Source of the DNA: Corynebacterium sp. SCR221107
GTDB lineage: Bacteria > Actinomycetota > Actinomycetes > Mycobacteriales > Mycobacteriaceae
Assembly: GCF_027886475.1 (NCBI RefSeq)
Contig: NZ_CP115670.1
Location: 2,979,025-3,043,024 of the forward strand
Direction of reading: 5' to 3'
Length of the DNA: 64,000 bases
Part shown: positions 1-7,757 of the stretch, in pieces
Numbering within the stretch: the stretch's first letter is position 1
How the letters are laid out: every line of letters starts with the position of its first letter
The notes under the pieces: model-generated
What the model was told of the DNA's origin: nothing
The model's input: the letters and a program-made list of their open reading frames with translations, nothing else
Databases searched by the model: none
Translations under genes and position numbers: made by a program

Positions 1-410
1 CGGGAAAGGAGCTCGTCGGCACGGGTGGCGCGAGCGCGCAGCGCCCCGCGACGCAGGCCGCGGATGTGGTCGGTGATCATGAGTTGCTCGCGGGCGGTGA
101 GCGAGCCGAGCAGATTGGGGGACTGGAAGACTACGCCGATGTGGTCGCGGCGCAGCGCAGTGCGCTGCTTGTCGTTCATGTCGGTGGCTTCGCGCCCGGC
201 GATGATGACCTGGCCGGAGGAGGGAATCACGAGGCCCGCGGCCACGGACAGGAGGGTGGACTTACCGGAGCCGGACTCACCGACGATGGCGGTCAGCTGC
301 CCGGCGCGCGCATCCACGGTGGCGCGGTCGAGTGCGGTGACGGTGGAGGTGCCGTCGGGGTAGACGACGCTGGCGTTGCGCAGGCTCAAGACTGGGGTTG
401 TGGTGGTCAT
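1..410 (-). CDS. hrtA: ABC transporter ATP-binding protein, haem-exporter type (partial)
   Basis: N-terminal 136 residues of an ABC ATPase; the rest lies beyond the left edge. Walker A GESGSGKST is at residues 44-52 and the Q-loop region reads VVFQSPNLLG. The Walker B and signature motifs are not in the window. The ATG at 410 follows the permease gene on the same strand by 54 bp, so the two form an operon. The MacB/LolD-like ATPase plus FtsX-like permease pair, next to a NarL-type two-component system, matches the HrtBA haem exporter and ChrSA regulators known in corynebacteria. The assignment to haem is from context and family, not from a haem-specific residue; a general lipoprotein or macrolide-type exporter is the alternative. 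Confidence 0.7.
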   Translation of the reverse strand, partial: MTTTTPVLSLRNASVVYPDGTSTVTALDRATVDARAGQLTAIVGESGSGKSTLLSVAAGLVIPSSGQVIIAGREATDMNDKQRTALRRDHIGVVFQSPNLLGSLTAREQLMITDHIRGLRRGALRARATRADELLS

Positions 411-464
411 CGTGGTGGTCCTTGATGTGAGGCTGGTTTCGGAAATGGGGTGGGGAAGTGTTGC

Positions 465-1556
465 TTAGACGGAGGCGCCAAGTGCGGTCATCGGGTCGAC
501 CTTGGTGGTCTGGCGCACGGCGAGCAGGGCGCCGGCGATGCCGAGGACGAAGACGGCAACCGCGGGGCCGGCAATAGTCAGCCAGGACAGCTCGAAGGGG
601 ACGGTGCCGGAGACGAGGGCGCCCAGCCCGAAGCCGATGAGGGCACCTGCACCGGTGCCGACGGCGAGGATGATGGCGGCCTGAGTCAGCGCGTCGGCAA
701 GCACATATCGCGGGGAGGCGCCGAGCGCGCGCAGGACGGCGATGTCGCGGGTACGCTGCAGGGTCCACACGCTAAGGAAGGAGATGGTGACCAGGGCGGA
801 GATGCCGTAGAGGAATCCTTGCATGCTGGTCAGGGAGGTGCGCTCAGACTTGTAGGCGGCCAGGCCCTCGAAGGAGCCCTTCGTGTCGGTGATGGCGGTG
901 TGGGTATCGGCGGCGATCGTGTCCCATTGCTGGGCGGTGGCATCGCCATAGGCCAGCAACACCGTGCCGGTGGTGGCGGCCTCGGCATGGCTGACCTGCT
1001 GCCAGGTTGCGATATCAACCCAGACCACCGGCGAGTGGCTGTAGTATTCGTCGGCAACGATCTGGCCTACAGTGACCTCCGTTCCGCCCAGAGCGATGGT
1101 GTCGCCGGTGGAAAGCCCCAGTTCCGTAGCGATCGATTCAGAAATGTTTGCTTGCTTGCCGACGGCTACGCCTGCCGCCACCGTGCCGTCGGGAAGCCCG
1201 AGCACGGCAACCGGCTGCGCCCCCTGGTCGGACTCGAGGCGGGTCTGGCCAACGCCGAGCGGCACAATGGCGTCGAGGCCGCGGCCCGTGACCTGGCTAG
1301 CTGCGGCCGTGACCGCGCGGGCGGCATCCTCGGTTGCCACGGAGTTGCTAAAGGAGACCTCCGGGGTATCGGAGAACGGATCGACAAACGCCACGGCGTC
1401 GGCATCAAGCGAGCTCAGCGCTGAGGTATTGCGCGCGGCCAGCCCCTGGGTCAGGCCGGTTAGCATGATGATTAACAAGGTGATGAACATGGTAACCGAG
1501 CCGATAAGAATGAATCGCCCGCCGGCTGAGCGGATCTCGCGGATGCTCAAGAACAT
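465..1556 (-). CDS. hrtB: FtsX-like ABC permease, haem exporter type
   Basis: A 363-residue permease with one N-terminal membrane segment (about residues 12-32), a large extracytoplasmic domain, and three C-terminal membrane segments, the usual MacB/FtsX topology. The N-terminus MFLSIREIRS with the following MLTGLTQGL and NTSAL resembles corynebacterial HrtB. The start at 1556 is chosen over longer options because AAGGAG lies just upstream and the protein then begins directly before the first membrane helix. It is followed by the ATPase gene. With its partner it would pump haem out of the membrane under haem stress. An inverted repeat at 1652-1669 lies upstream and could be a regulator site. 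Haem as substrate is inferred from context. Confidence 0.7.
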   Translation of the reverse strand: MFLSIREIRSAGGRFILIGSVTMFITLLIIMLTGLTQGLAARNTSALSSLDADAVAFVDPFSDTPEVSFSNSVATEDAARAVTAAASQVTGRGLDAIVPLGVGQTRLESDQGAQPVAVLGLPDGTVAAGVAVGKQANISESIATELGLSTGDTIALGGTEVTVGQIVADEYYSHSPVVWVDIATWQQVSHAEAATTGTVLLAYGDATAQQWDTIAADTHTAITDTKGSFEGLAAYKSERTSLTSMQGFLYGISALVTISFLSVWTLQRTRDIAVLRALGASPRYVLADALTQAAIILAVGTGAGALIGFGLGALVSGTVPFELSWLTIAGPAVAVFVLGIAGALLAVRQTTKVDPMTALGASV

Positions 1557-1651
1557 GGGTAGTGCTCCTTGGGAAAGATCAGTTTTGTTGGCTACTACCC
1601 ATTCCACCGTTTTCGCAGGCCAGATACATCGGTAGGCTCGGTCAACCTGCA

Positions 1652-1669
1652 ATCAACCATGTGGTTGAT
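1652..1669. promoter_or_regulatory. Inverted repeat upstream of hrtB
   Basis: ATCAACC-N4-GGTTGAT, a perfect 7-bp inverted repeat about 95 bp upstream of the hrtB start. It is the clearest symmetric site in the 337-bp gap between hrtB and the next gene. It may be bound by the nearby NarL-type response regulator, whose family often binds inverted repeats. No other gene is seen in this gap. Confidence 0.35.
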
Positions 1670-1795
1670 CGATCATCATCTGCGCGGCGTCCACCGCACA
1701 GCTGCGGGAAGATAAAGGTACACGGTCGCAGTGTTGGTGCAGCTAGTAGAACACCACCAGAGCACCAAACAGGCCTTCACGTTGGCTGCCACCAC

Positions 1796-1832
1796 AAAGG
1801 CGCACCAGGCCTGGCAAAGCCCGATGCGCCTT
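1796..1832 (-). terminator. Probable terminator of the membrane protein gene
   Basis: Stem AAGGCGCA/TGCGCCTT with a 20-nt loop, followed on the minus strand by TTTG. It lies 62 bp after the stop codon of the membrane protein gene and before the hrtBA promoter region. The T-tract is short. Confidence 0.45.
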
Positions 1833-1893
1833 GAAAGAAAGCTGTGGCACCAGAAGTTGGGGAAGGCAAGGAAAGAATCTGCCCCGGGTTCCC

Positions 1894-2461
1894 TTAGTGG
1901 GTCAGCACCGCCTTTAGTAGGGCAACTCCCAAACCCACCGCCGCGAAGATGATGCCAGCCACCAAGGTGCGGAAGCTGATCTTTTCCTTACGGAAGTGCG
2001 AGATAACAAAACCTAGGGAGAAAAGGCGGGCGATGAGGAAGAAGATGGCTAGGTACCACGCCCATTGGGGAGGGATGACATCTGCCATGGCTAGCAGCAA
2101 TGCCACCGCCGGTGCCGAGGTGGAGCTTAAGATCGGCACCGAGTTTCGCAGGGCGTGCAGGTAGTCACTGGTGTTGGCCCACCGCCCATGTAGCAGCCGA
2201 TGTTCTTGCAGCTCGGCCAGGCCGTGGGCAAGCAGGGTGGTAAACCCGGTAGCCAACAAAAGTATGAGAGCATGTCCATGCTCAATGTCGGCCGGCGCAA
2301 CGAGCACGATGGCACCCAGGGCCAAAATGTTGCCGTAGGTATAGGCCGACACCCGCTGGGCGACATCGTGTGGGCTTCAGCTTCCCGTCCCGGCTCAACT
2401 CCAGCGCGTGGTCATCGCCGTCGGCTGCAACGCCGGGGCCAGGTGGCAAGTGGGAGGTCAT
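1894..2461 (-). CDS. Conserved integral membrane protein, possible frameshift near 2371
   Basis: The open frame from a GTG at 2352 to 1894 encodes 152 residues with about four membrane helices and the motif AELQEHRLLHG between them. I do not recognise a characterised family. Upstream, an ATG at 2461 opens a different frame whose product ends LSRDGKLKP, and the downstream frame resumes HDVAQRVSAYTYGN. Ignoring one base (A at 2371) joins these into a smooth, longer N-terminus. So either the gene is frameshifted (true mutation or sequence error) or translation starts at GTG 2352. The gene lies between hrtBA and the divergent histidine kinase, which suggests a haem or envelope stress role, but that is only context. 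Confidence 0.55.
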
Positions 2462-2617
2462 GGATTCATAGTAAAAGCCACATCGGCCAGCCTGAAAGTC
2501 TTCTACACGCGCGGCATGGCGTGACAGGTGGCCTGCCAGTCGCCCAAGTGATGGATTTTCGCCCGTAGGCAAGGATCGGGGAGGAATTCTCGGTGGTGAA
2601 TCACTAGCGTTGAGAGT

Positions 2618-4075
2618 GTGAAATTTCCCCGCCACCCCAAACACAGGCATGGTGACACCACCGGTCACCGTGAAGGCAACGACCCCAGTCCTGGCCACGC
2701 GCACGATTCCAGCGAGCACACCCAACGCAGCGGGCATGGGAGGCATCCCAGCCCCTTCGCCGCGAGTGGCTTGATCGCTGCCGATGACCTTGCCTCCGGC
2801 AAGGCCCCCTCCCCGGAGCAGGCCACTCAGGCTTTGTCGAACATCATGGTGTTCCTGCGCGTGAGCTTGCATCTTGTGTTCGCGTTCCTGCTGGGGTTTG
2901 CGGTGGTGCAAAACGTGGCGGCGGGCACCGCGTCGTGGGGCCAGATCACCGGCGCGTGCCTATTGGCCTGCGTGTACCTTGTGGGAACGGTGTGGGAAAA
3001 CCGCAAGGCACATTCGGTGCTGGTGGATTTCACGTTGGATTCCACAACCAGGTTGCTGGCAACTGGTTGGCTGTGCGTGGTGCTGCTGTTGTGGGTGTGC
3101 CTTGTCGCCTCCTCGATGAGCTTCGTATGGCTGCTGTTCCCGTTGGTGTTCCTGATCTTGCACGTGCTTCCCACAGCCGCCTCGATAGTCACGGTCTGCG
3201 CGGCGTGGGCGGTGGCAGCGTTTCTGCCAGCGCTCGTCCATCACCCGGGGTGGAATGTGGCCAACGTGGTCGGCCCGTTCATCGGCACGTTTTTCGCCAT
3301 CGGCGTGTACTTCACCTACCGCGTGCTCGACCGCGAGGTGCATGCGCACGCGCTTTTGACCCAGCAGTTGATTTCTGCGCAGCAGCAGCTGGCGATGAGC
3401 GAGCATCAGGCGGGGCGCATGGAGGAGCGCGAGCGTTTGTCGCGGGAGATCCACGACACCGTCGCCCAAGGTTTGTCCTCGATCGTGTTGGTTTCGCGTG
3501 CCGCGCGTGCCAACCTGCGCAAGGGCAACCTCGCGGAGCTTTCCGCCCAGCTGGATACCATCAGCGAGCAGGCAGGCGACTCCCTCGCGGAGGCCCGCCG
3601 TTTCGTGCGCGACCTTGCCTCCCCGGATCTCAGCCAGTCCCTTCCAGTTGCGCTCGAGCGTGTCGTTGCGCGTGTGCGCGCCCGCCAGGAGGCGCTTTCC
3701 GACGATCTGGAGGTGGTACTGACCATCATCGACGAGACCAACGGCGCCAATGGGGCAGCCCAACTCCCGGAACCCGTCACGCGCACGGTGGTGCGGGTGG
3801 TACAAGAGGCGCTGGCGAACGTCGTCAAGCATGCCGACGCAAGCAAGGTGGTCGTCACCGTCGGGTTGTGGGACGAGCAAGTAACGATCGACGTCGTCGA
3901 CAACGGGCGCGGTTTTGATCCGGATGCGTCGCATTCCGGTTTTGGCATCGACGGCATCCAGGCGCGGGTCAGCGATCTGGGCGGCGCCGTTACAATCGAA
4001 TCGAGCCCGGGCGCGGGAACCACGCTGACCTGCGCCATCCCGCTGACCTCCCGAACGCGACACGAAGAAAGCTAA
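2618..4075 (+). CDS. chrS: Sensor histidine kinase, NarL/ChrS type
   Basis: A 485-residue kinase. The first ~75 residues are polar and His/Ser-rich, then about six membrane helices (roughly 78-250), a coiled-coil linker, and a HisKA_3 dimerisation/phosphoacceptor domain with SREIHDTVAQGL (His279). The C-terminal HATPase_c domain shows VVQEALANVVKHA (N box) and DNGRGFD (G1). The regulator gene follows within 2 bp, so the pair is co-transcribed. In corynebacteria ChrS senses haem in the membrane and drives hrtBA; the neighbourhood fits. The GTG start at 2618 is uncertain; a start closer to the first helix would remove the unusual N-terminal tail. HrrS, a paralogue, is the main alternative. Confidence 0.72.
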   Translation: MKFPRHPKHRHGDTTGHREGNDPSPGHAHDSSEHTQRSGHGRHPSPFAASGLIAADDLASGKAPSPEQATQALSNIMVFLRVSLHLVFAFLLGFAVVQNVAAGTASWGQITGACLLACVYLVGTVWENRKAHSVLVDFTLDSTTRLLATGWLCVVLLLWVCLVASSMSFVWLLFPLVFLILHVLPTAASIVTVCAAWAVAAFLPALVHHPGWNVANVVGPFIGTFFAIGVYFTYRVLDREVHAHALLTQQLISAQQQLAMSEHQAGRMEERERLSREIHDTVAQGLSSIVLVSRAARANLRKGNLAELSAQLDTISEQAGDSLAEARRFVRDLASPDLSQSLPVALERVVARVRARQEALSDDLEVVLTIIDETNGANGAAQLPEPVTRTVVRVVQEALANVVKHADASKVVVTVGLWDEQVTIDVVDNGRGFDPDASHSGFGIDGIQARVSDLGGAVTIESSPGAGTTLTCAIPLTSRTRHEES

Positions 4076-4077
4076 TC

Positions 4078-4695
4078 ATGAACCCCATCTCCGTCATGCT
4101 CATCGATGACCACCCCGTCGTGCGCGCGGGATTGCGCTCCATCGTGGACTCCTTCGACGACCTCCGGGTTATCGCCGAGGCAGCCAACGGCGACGGCATC
4201 ACCTCCCAGTCCCTCGCTGAGATGGGTATCGATGTGGTGGTCACCGACATCCAGATGCCCGGCACCGACGGGATCACGCTCACCCAGCGGCTCGCCGAGG
4301 CCGGCCCACCGGTGCTCATCTTGACCACCTACGACACCGAGGCCGACATCGTCGCCGCCATAGAGGCCGGCGCCATGGGCTACCTGCTCAAAGACGCCCC
4401 CGAGCAAACGCTCCACGACGCGATCGTGGCTACCGCCCGCCGCGAGCGCACGCTGGCACCCGAGGTAGCCACTGCGCTCATGAACCGCATCTCCAAGCCG
4501 CGCCAGGCGCTGTCGGCCCGCGAGATCGAGATTCTCAAGGCACTCGAGTCCGGGGCCACCAACCGCCAGCTGGCCGCCACCCTTTTCATCTCCGAGGCAA
4601 CCGTCAAGACCCACCTCGTCCACATTTACTCGAAGCTTAGCGTGGACAATCGCACGGCTGCGATCACCGAGGCACGGCGGATGAAGCTCATTTAG
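4078..4695 (+). CDS. chrA: NarL/LuxR-family response regulator, ChrA type
   Basis: A 205-residue regulator: receiver domain with acidic pair IDDH near the start, phosphoacceptor Asp57 in VVTDIQMPG, the T/K switch residues in LTTYD and YLLKDAP, and a C-terminal LuxR helix-turn-helix (SAREIEILKALESGATNRQLA, then EATVKTHLVHIYSKL). It starts 2 bp after the kinase stop. With ChrS it would activate hrtBA when haem is in excess; in the genus it also cross-talks with the HrrSA system that controls haem oxygenase and terminal oxidase genes. The link to haem comes from the adjacent hrtBA pair. Confidence 0.75.
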   Translation: MNPISVMLIDDHPVVRAGLRSIVDSFDDLRVIAEAANGDGITSQSLAEMGIDVVVTDIQMPGTDGITLTQRLAEAGPPVLILTTYDTEADIVAAIEAGAMGYLLKDAPEQTLHDAIVATARRERTLAPEVATALMNRISKPRQALSAREIEILKALESGATNRQLAATLFISEATVKTHLVHIYSKLSVDNRTAAITEARRMKLI

Positions 4696-4849
4696 CTAAT
4701 CCCTGGATAAAGAGGATTTCCCGGTGATTTATGGGCCCTAATTATTGTGGATTATTCGGTTCCCACCGCAGTTTTAGAGCAATACCCCGGAGAAGTTTTT
4801 TATCTCAAACACTTGCTATTACAAAAGCGGCCTGTTGTAATGCAATAAA

Positions 4850-4865
4850 GCGGGAATTTTCCCGC
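4850..4865. promoter_or_regulatory. Short inverted repeat in the leader of the first porin-like gene
   Basis: GCGGGAA-TT-TTCCCGC, 7-bp arms, 25 bp upstream of the ATG at 4891. It could be an operator or a 5' UTR hairpin. The region 4700-4850 is AT-rich and probably holds the promoter. Confidence 0.35.
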
Positions 4866-4890
4866 ATTTCCCGACCGAAAGGAACCCATC

Positions 4891-4994
4891 ATGGAATTCT
4901 TTGACATTCTCTCCTCTGGCATCTCCTTCTTCTTCAACGAAAGCCTTCCGCACATTTTGAGTCTTTCTTGGGCATCTTTACCTCCAGCAAGTAG
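4891..4994 (+). pseudogene. Tiny porin-like amphipathic peptide gene, frame apparently broken
   Basis: An ATG with a strong ribosome site (GAAAGGAACCCATC before it) opens MEFFDILSSGISFFFNE. The uninterrupted frame would run to 5103, but that passes straight through an intrinsic terminator at 5009-5046, so the true end must be earlier. Dropping one A from the AAA run at 4940-4942 and one T from the TTTT run at 4955-4958 gives a 33-residue peptide ending FESFLGIFTSSK and a TAG at 4992-4994, 14 bp before the terminator stem. The rebuilt peptide has hydrophobic residues every 3-4 positions, as in the short alpha-helical PorA/PorH channel peptides of corynebacterial mycomembranes. No signal peptide is present, which is normal for those porins. 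Two base errors in homopolymers or real decay are both possible. Confidence 0.5.
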
Positions 4995-5008
4995 CTCTTA
5001 TGCCGAGG

Positions 5009-5046
5009 AACCGGCCCAAACCCCTGGGGGTGTGGCCGGTTTTTTC
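5009..5046 (+). terminator. Intrinsic terminator after the first porin-like gene
   Basis: Outer stem AACCGGCC/GGCCGGTT with an inner CCCC/GGGG stem, ending in a run of six T. A strong factor-independent terminator whose position shows that the upstream gene ends before 5009. Confidence 0.85.
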
Positions 5047-5275
5047 TCTCTTCACCCAAATTATTTCTCCGGAAGAATGGCGAACAGAGTATTTCTGATT
5101 TAAATTTACGGTTTATTCAATAGGCAACCTATTACTATCTCAGCTTCGGAAAAAACCCAATCATTTCAGATGCAAAATTAAGCTAATTGCCCTTGTTTTT
5201 CTTTATTTGCCCTGATTCAATTTCAGTTAGTGGTAGCGCCCGCTGCTACGTGAGCCGAGTGAAAGGTAACCTGGC

Positions 5276-5392
5276 ATGTCCTCTATTCTCGATATTTATA
5301 ACAACGTCGATAATTTTGTCTTCTCCATCTACGACGCGCTTTACTTCCTTGGTAAGTCGTTCTTTACGGCACTCGATAGCCTGTCTTCCTAG
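5276..5392 (+). CDS. Tiny porin-like amphipathic peptide (38 aa)
   Basis: A short gene with ribosome site AAAGG 8 bp before ATG, encoding 38 residues: MSSILDIYNNVDNFVFSIYD then ALYFLGKSFFTALDSLSS. Hydrophobic residues fall at 4, 7, 11, 14, 18, 22, 25, 29, 33 and 36, so the whole chain can form one amphipathic helix. It has no signal peptide and closes with its own terminator. Length, acidic/hydrophobic make-up and helix pattern resemble PorA and PorH, the mycoloyl-modified pore peptides of corynebacteria, and several serines near the C-terminus could accept such a modification. It lies 280 bp after a sister gene of the same kind. Direct homology to a known porin cannot be shown by eye; a phenol-soluble-modulin-like toxin is the alternative. 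Confidence 0.6.
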   Translation: MSSILDIYNNVDNFVFSIYDALYFLGKSFFTALDSLSS

Positions 5393-5406
5393 CACAGGAA
5401 ATGACT

Positions 5407-5445
5407 AACGCGCCGGCTAGCATGTGTGTGCAGCTGGCGCGTTTC
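5407..5445 (+). terminator. Intrinsic terminator after the second porin-like gene
   Basis: Stem ACGCGCCGGCT/AGCTGGCGCGT (one G-T pair) with a 13-nt loop and TTT tail, 15 bp after the stop codon. It also faces the end of the convergent DUF1846 gene at 5460. Confidence 0.7.
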
Positions 5446-5459
5446 GTGCTTAAGAAGGT

Positions 5460-6953
5460 CTAGCGCTTCTGGTACAAAGACTTCTTCTGGAACTTCGGAT
5501 CAGAGGTCACCAGCACGCCTAGGTTGCGGAAGATGGACTCGTCGACCGAGCCCAGGATGGTGGTGGTGTGGGCATCGCAGCCGCGCAGGTTCTGCAGCTG
5601 CTCCAGGGCCCGGCGCGCCTCCTCGTTCGTAGATGCCGAGACCGACAAGGCGATGAGCACCTCGTCGGTGTGCAGGCGCGGGTTGTGGCTGCCCAGATGG
5701 TTGATCTTGAGGCTTTGAATCGGCTCGATCGACTCCGGGGACAAGAGGTGATGGTCATCCTCAATGCCTGCTAGGTGCTTGAGCGCGTTGAGCAGCATCG
5801 CCGCCGAGCACCCGAGCAGCTCGGAGGTGCGGCCGGTGATGATGGTGCCGTCGGCGAGCTCAATCGCGCAGGCAGGTCCGCCTGTTTCCTCCGCGCGGGT
5901 GCGGGCGGGCAGCACCACCGGGCGATCGGTGGCCTTGATCTTGGCCTTCGCCATGACCACCGCGGCGCGGTCGGACTGCGTGGAGTCGAGGCCGCCGCGC
6001 GCCTCGTCGACAAGCGCCTTGAAGTAACGGCGGATGATCTCCTGGCGGCTGGCCTGCCTACACACCTCGTCGTCGATGATGCACAGGCCCGCCATGTTCA
6101 CGCCCATGTCGGTCGGCGACTGGTAGGGGGTCGTGCCGGTGAGCTTTTCCAGCAGCACCTTCAGCAGCGGGAAGGCCTCCACGTCGCGGTTGTAGTTGAC
6201 GGTGGACTCACCATAGGCCGACAGGTGGAAGTGGTCGATGACGTTGGCGTCGTTGAGGTCCACCGTGGCCGCCTCGTAGGCCAGGTTGACCGGGTGATCC
6301 AGCGGCAGGTTCCAGATGGGGAAGGTCTCAAACTTGGCGTACCCGGCCGATCCGCCGCGCTGGTACTCGTGGTAGACCTGCGAGAGGCAGGTGGCCAACT
6401 TTCCGGAGCCCGGCCCCGGGGCGGTGACCACCACGAGGTCCCGGGTGGTCTCGGCGAACTCGTTGCGACCCAGCCCGTCGGGGGAGACGATGAAGTCGGT
6501 GTCGGAGGGGTAACCGGGGATCACGCGGTGGCGGGCAACCTTCATCCCCAAACGCTCAAGGCGGTCCTTGAACTCCACCGCTTGGCGGTTATCGTCCTCC
6601 ATCTGGGTGAGCACGATGTTTTCCACCAGGAAACCGCGCCCGCGGAAGACGTCGACCAGGCGCAGCACGTCCTCGTCGTAGGTGATGCCGAGATCCGCGC
6701 GCACCTTGTTGCGCTGCAGGTCCTTGGCGTTGATGCAGACGAGGATCTCCACCTCGTCCTTGATCCGGTCGAGCATCGCGATCTTGTTGTCCGGGGTGAA
6801 CCCAGGCAACACGCGCGAGGCGTGCATGTCGTCGAAGAGCTTGCCGCCCATCTCCAGGTACAGCTTGCCCCCGATTTTCTCCCGGCGCGCTTTGATGTGC
6901 TCCGATTGCAAGTCGATGTATTTTTCGCGATCGAAGCCGATCCCGTGCGCCAT
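5460..6953 (-). CDS. DUF1846 (UPF0371) family protein
   Basis: A 497-residue cytosolic protein matching the DUF1846/UPF0371 family in length and in landmark segments: [12 protein letters not shown] at the start, [40 protein letters not shown] near residue 185 and NINLDxN-like nucleotide-binding turns. Structures of the family show a Rossmann-like fold and an ATP-sulfurylase-like pocket, but the reaction is unknown. The GPGSGK segment resembles a P-loop. It is transcribed divergently from the CDF-like transporter gene, with 84 bp between the starts that holds one copy of the repeated 12-mer. The start at 6953 has its ATG directly after a GGAAGGGAATGCTAC leader. Confidence 0.85.
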   Translation of the reverse strand: MAHGIGFDREKYIDLQSEHIKARREKIGGKLYLEMGGKLFDDMHASRVLPGFTPDNKIAMLDRIKDEVEILVCINAKDLQRNKVRADLGITYDEDVLRLVDVFRGRGFLVENIVLTQMEDDNRQAVEFKDRLERLGMKVARHRVIPGYPSDTDFIVSPDGLGRNEFAETTRDLVVVTAPGPGSGKLATCLSQVYHEYQRGGSAGYAKFETFPIWNLPLDHPVNLAYEAATVDLNDANVIDHFHLSAYGESTVNYNRDVEAFPLLKVLLEKLTGTTPYQSPTDMGVNMAGLCIIDDEVCRQASRQEIIRRYFKALVDEARGGLDSTQSDRAAVVMAKAKIKATDRPVVLPARTRAEETGGPACAIELADGTIITGRTSELLGCSAAMLLNALKHLAGIEDDHHLLSPESIEPIQSLKINHLGSHNPRLHTDEVLIALSVSASTNEEARRALEQLQNLRGCDAHTTTILGSVDESIFRNLGVLVTSDPKFQKKSLYQKR

Positions 6954-7037
6954 GTAGCATTCCCTTCCGAGGTCCGTTTTGGGTTTAGTTTAATTCGCTT
7001 ACCGACGCCCACGGTAACCGGAATAGAATCAACAACT

Positions 7038-7691
7038 ATGACTTCAGCCTCCGCAGCTCGCGACGCTTTCGACCGCGACGATGACGATGACGAAATCAAC
7101 GCAGCGAATCTGACCACCCGCTCCCGCAGGATCGTCGCGATCGTTGCGGGACTGAATCTGCTCGGCTTCGCCGGCGAGGTTATTATCGCCTCCATCATCG
7201 GCTCGGCCTCGCTTTTCGCCGACGCCGCCGACTTCCTCGAGGATTTCCTCATCAACCTGCTCGTGCTCACCGCCCTCGGCTGGTCGGTGGCCTCCCGCCG
7301 CAAGGCCTCGGTGGGTTTGGCAGGACTCATCCTCATCCCCGCGGTCGCCGCGTTCGGCACGGCGATCTGGAAGATCATCACCGGAACCCCGCCAGAGGCC
7401 TTTACCTTGTCCGGCACCGCCATCGCCGCCGGACTCATCAACCTCGTCTGCGCGCTCCTGCTGCTCTCCCTGCGCAACGGCGGGGAGGCTCTGGTGCGCG
7501 GTGCCTGGCTGGCCGCGCGCAACGACGTGCTCGCCAACATCCTCATCCTCGCCGCGGGCATCGTCACCATTTTCTGGGCCACCATCTGGCCGGACGTGGT
7601 GGTGGGCATCATCATCGGTGTGATCAACCTTGGCGCGGCCAAGGAGGTCTTGGAGCAAGCCCGGGCGGAGGTCCCTGAGCTCGAAGACTAG
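7038..7691 (+). CDS. CDF-like cation transporter
   Basis: A 217-residue membrane protein with an acidic N-terminus (DDDDDE) and about five to six helices. The segment ASLFADAADFLEDFLINLL resembles transmembrane helix 2 of cation diffusion facilitators, where Asp residues bind Zn or Co, and AARNDVLANILILAAG resembles helix 5. It is shorter than typical CDF proteins (about 300 residues) and lacks the C-terminal cytoplasmic metal domain. The ATG at 7038 is chosen because the open frame upstream of it, back to 5775, is only the shadow of the divergent DUF1846 gene. Metal specificity cannot be read. A bidirectional terminator follows. Confidence 0.7.
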   Translation: MTSASAARDAFDRDDDDDEINAANLTTRSRRIVAIVAGLNLLGFAGEVIIASIIGSASLFADAADFLEDFLINLLVLTALGWSVASRRKASVGLAGLILIPAVAAFGTAIWKIITGTPPEAFTLSGTAIAAGLINLVCALLLLSLRNGGEALVRGAWLAARNDVLANILILAAGIVTIFWATIWPDVVVGIIIGVINLGAAKEVLEQARAEVPELED

Positions 7692-7707
7692 CTCCACACA
7701 CGGTACA

Positions 7708-7745
7708 GGCGCGCTTCCCAGCTATGAGGGGAAGCGCGCCTTTTC
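7708..7745. terminator. Bidirectional terminator between convergent genes
   Basis: A perfect 12-bp stem GGCGCGCTTCCC/GGGAAGCGCGCC with TTTT after it, 17 bp past the transporter stop and 12 bp from the stop of the convergent NAD(P)-binding protein gene. Confidence 0.85.
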
Positions 7746-7757
7746 TTCGCTTAAGAT

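Noticed and set aside
450..1424. Long plus-strand open frame opposite hrtB
   Set aside because: Antisense shadow of the permease gene; no ribosome site and low-complexity product.
4891..5103. Full 70-codon frame of the first porin-like gene
   Set aside because: It runs through a strong intrinsic terminator at 5009-5046, so the far part is not a credible product.
5775..7037. N-terminal 421 codons joined in frame to the CDF-like transporter
   Set aside because: This part is antisense to the DUF1846 gene; the transporter has its own ATG after intergenic DNA.
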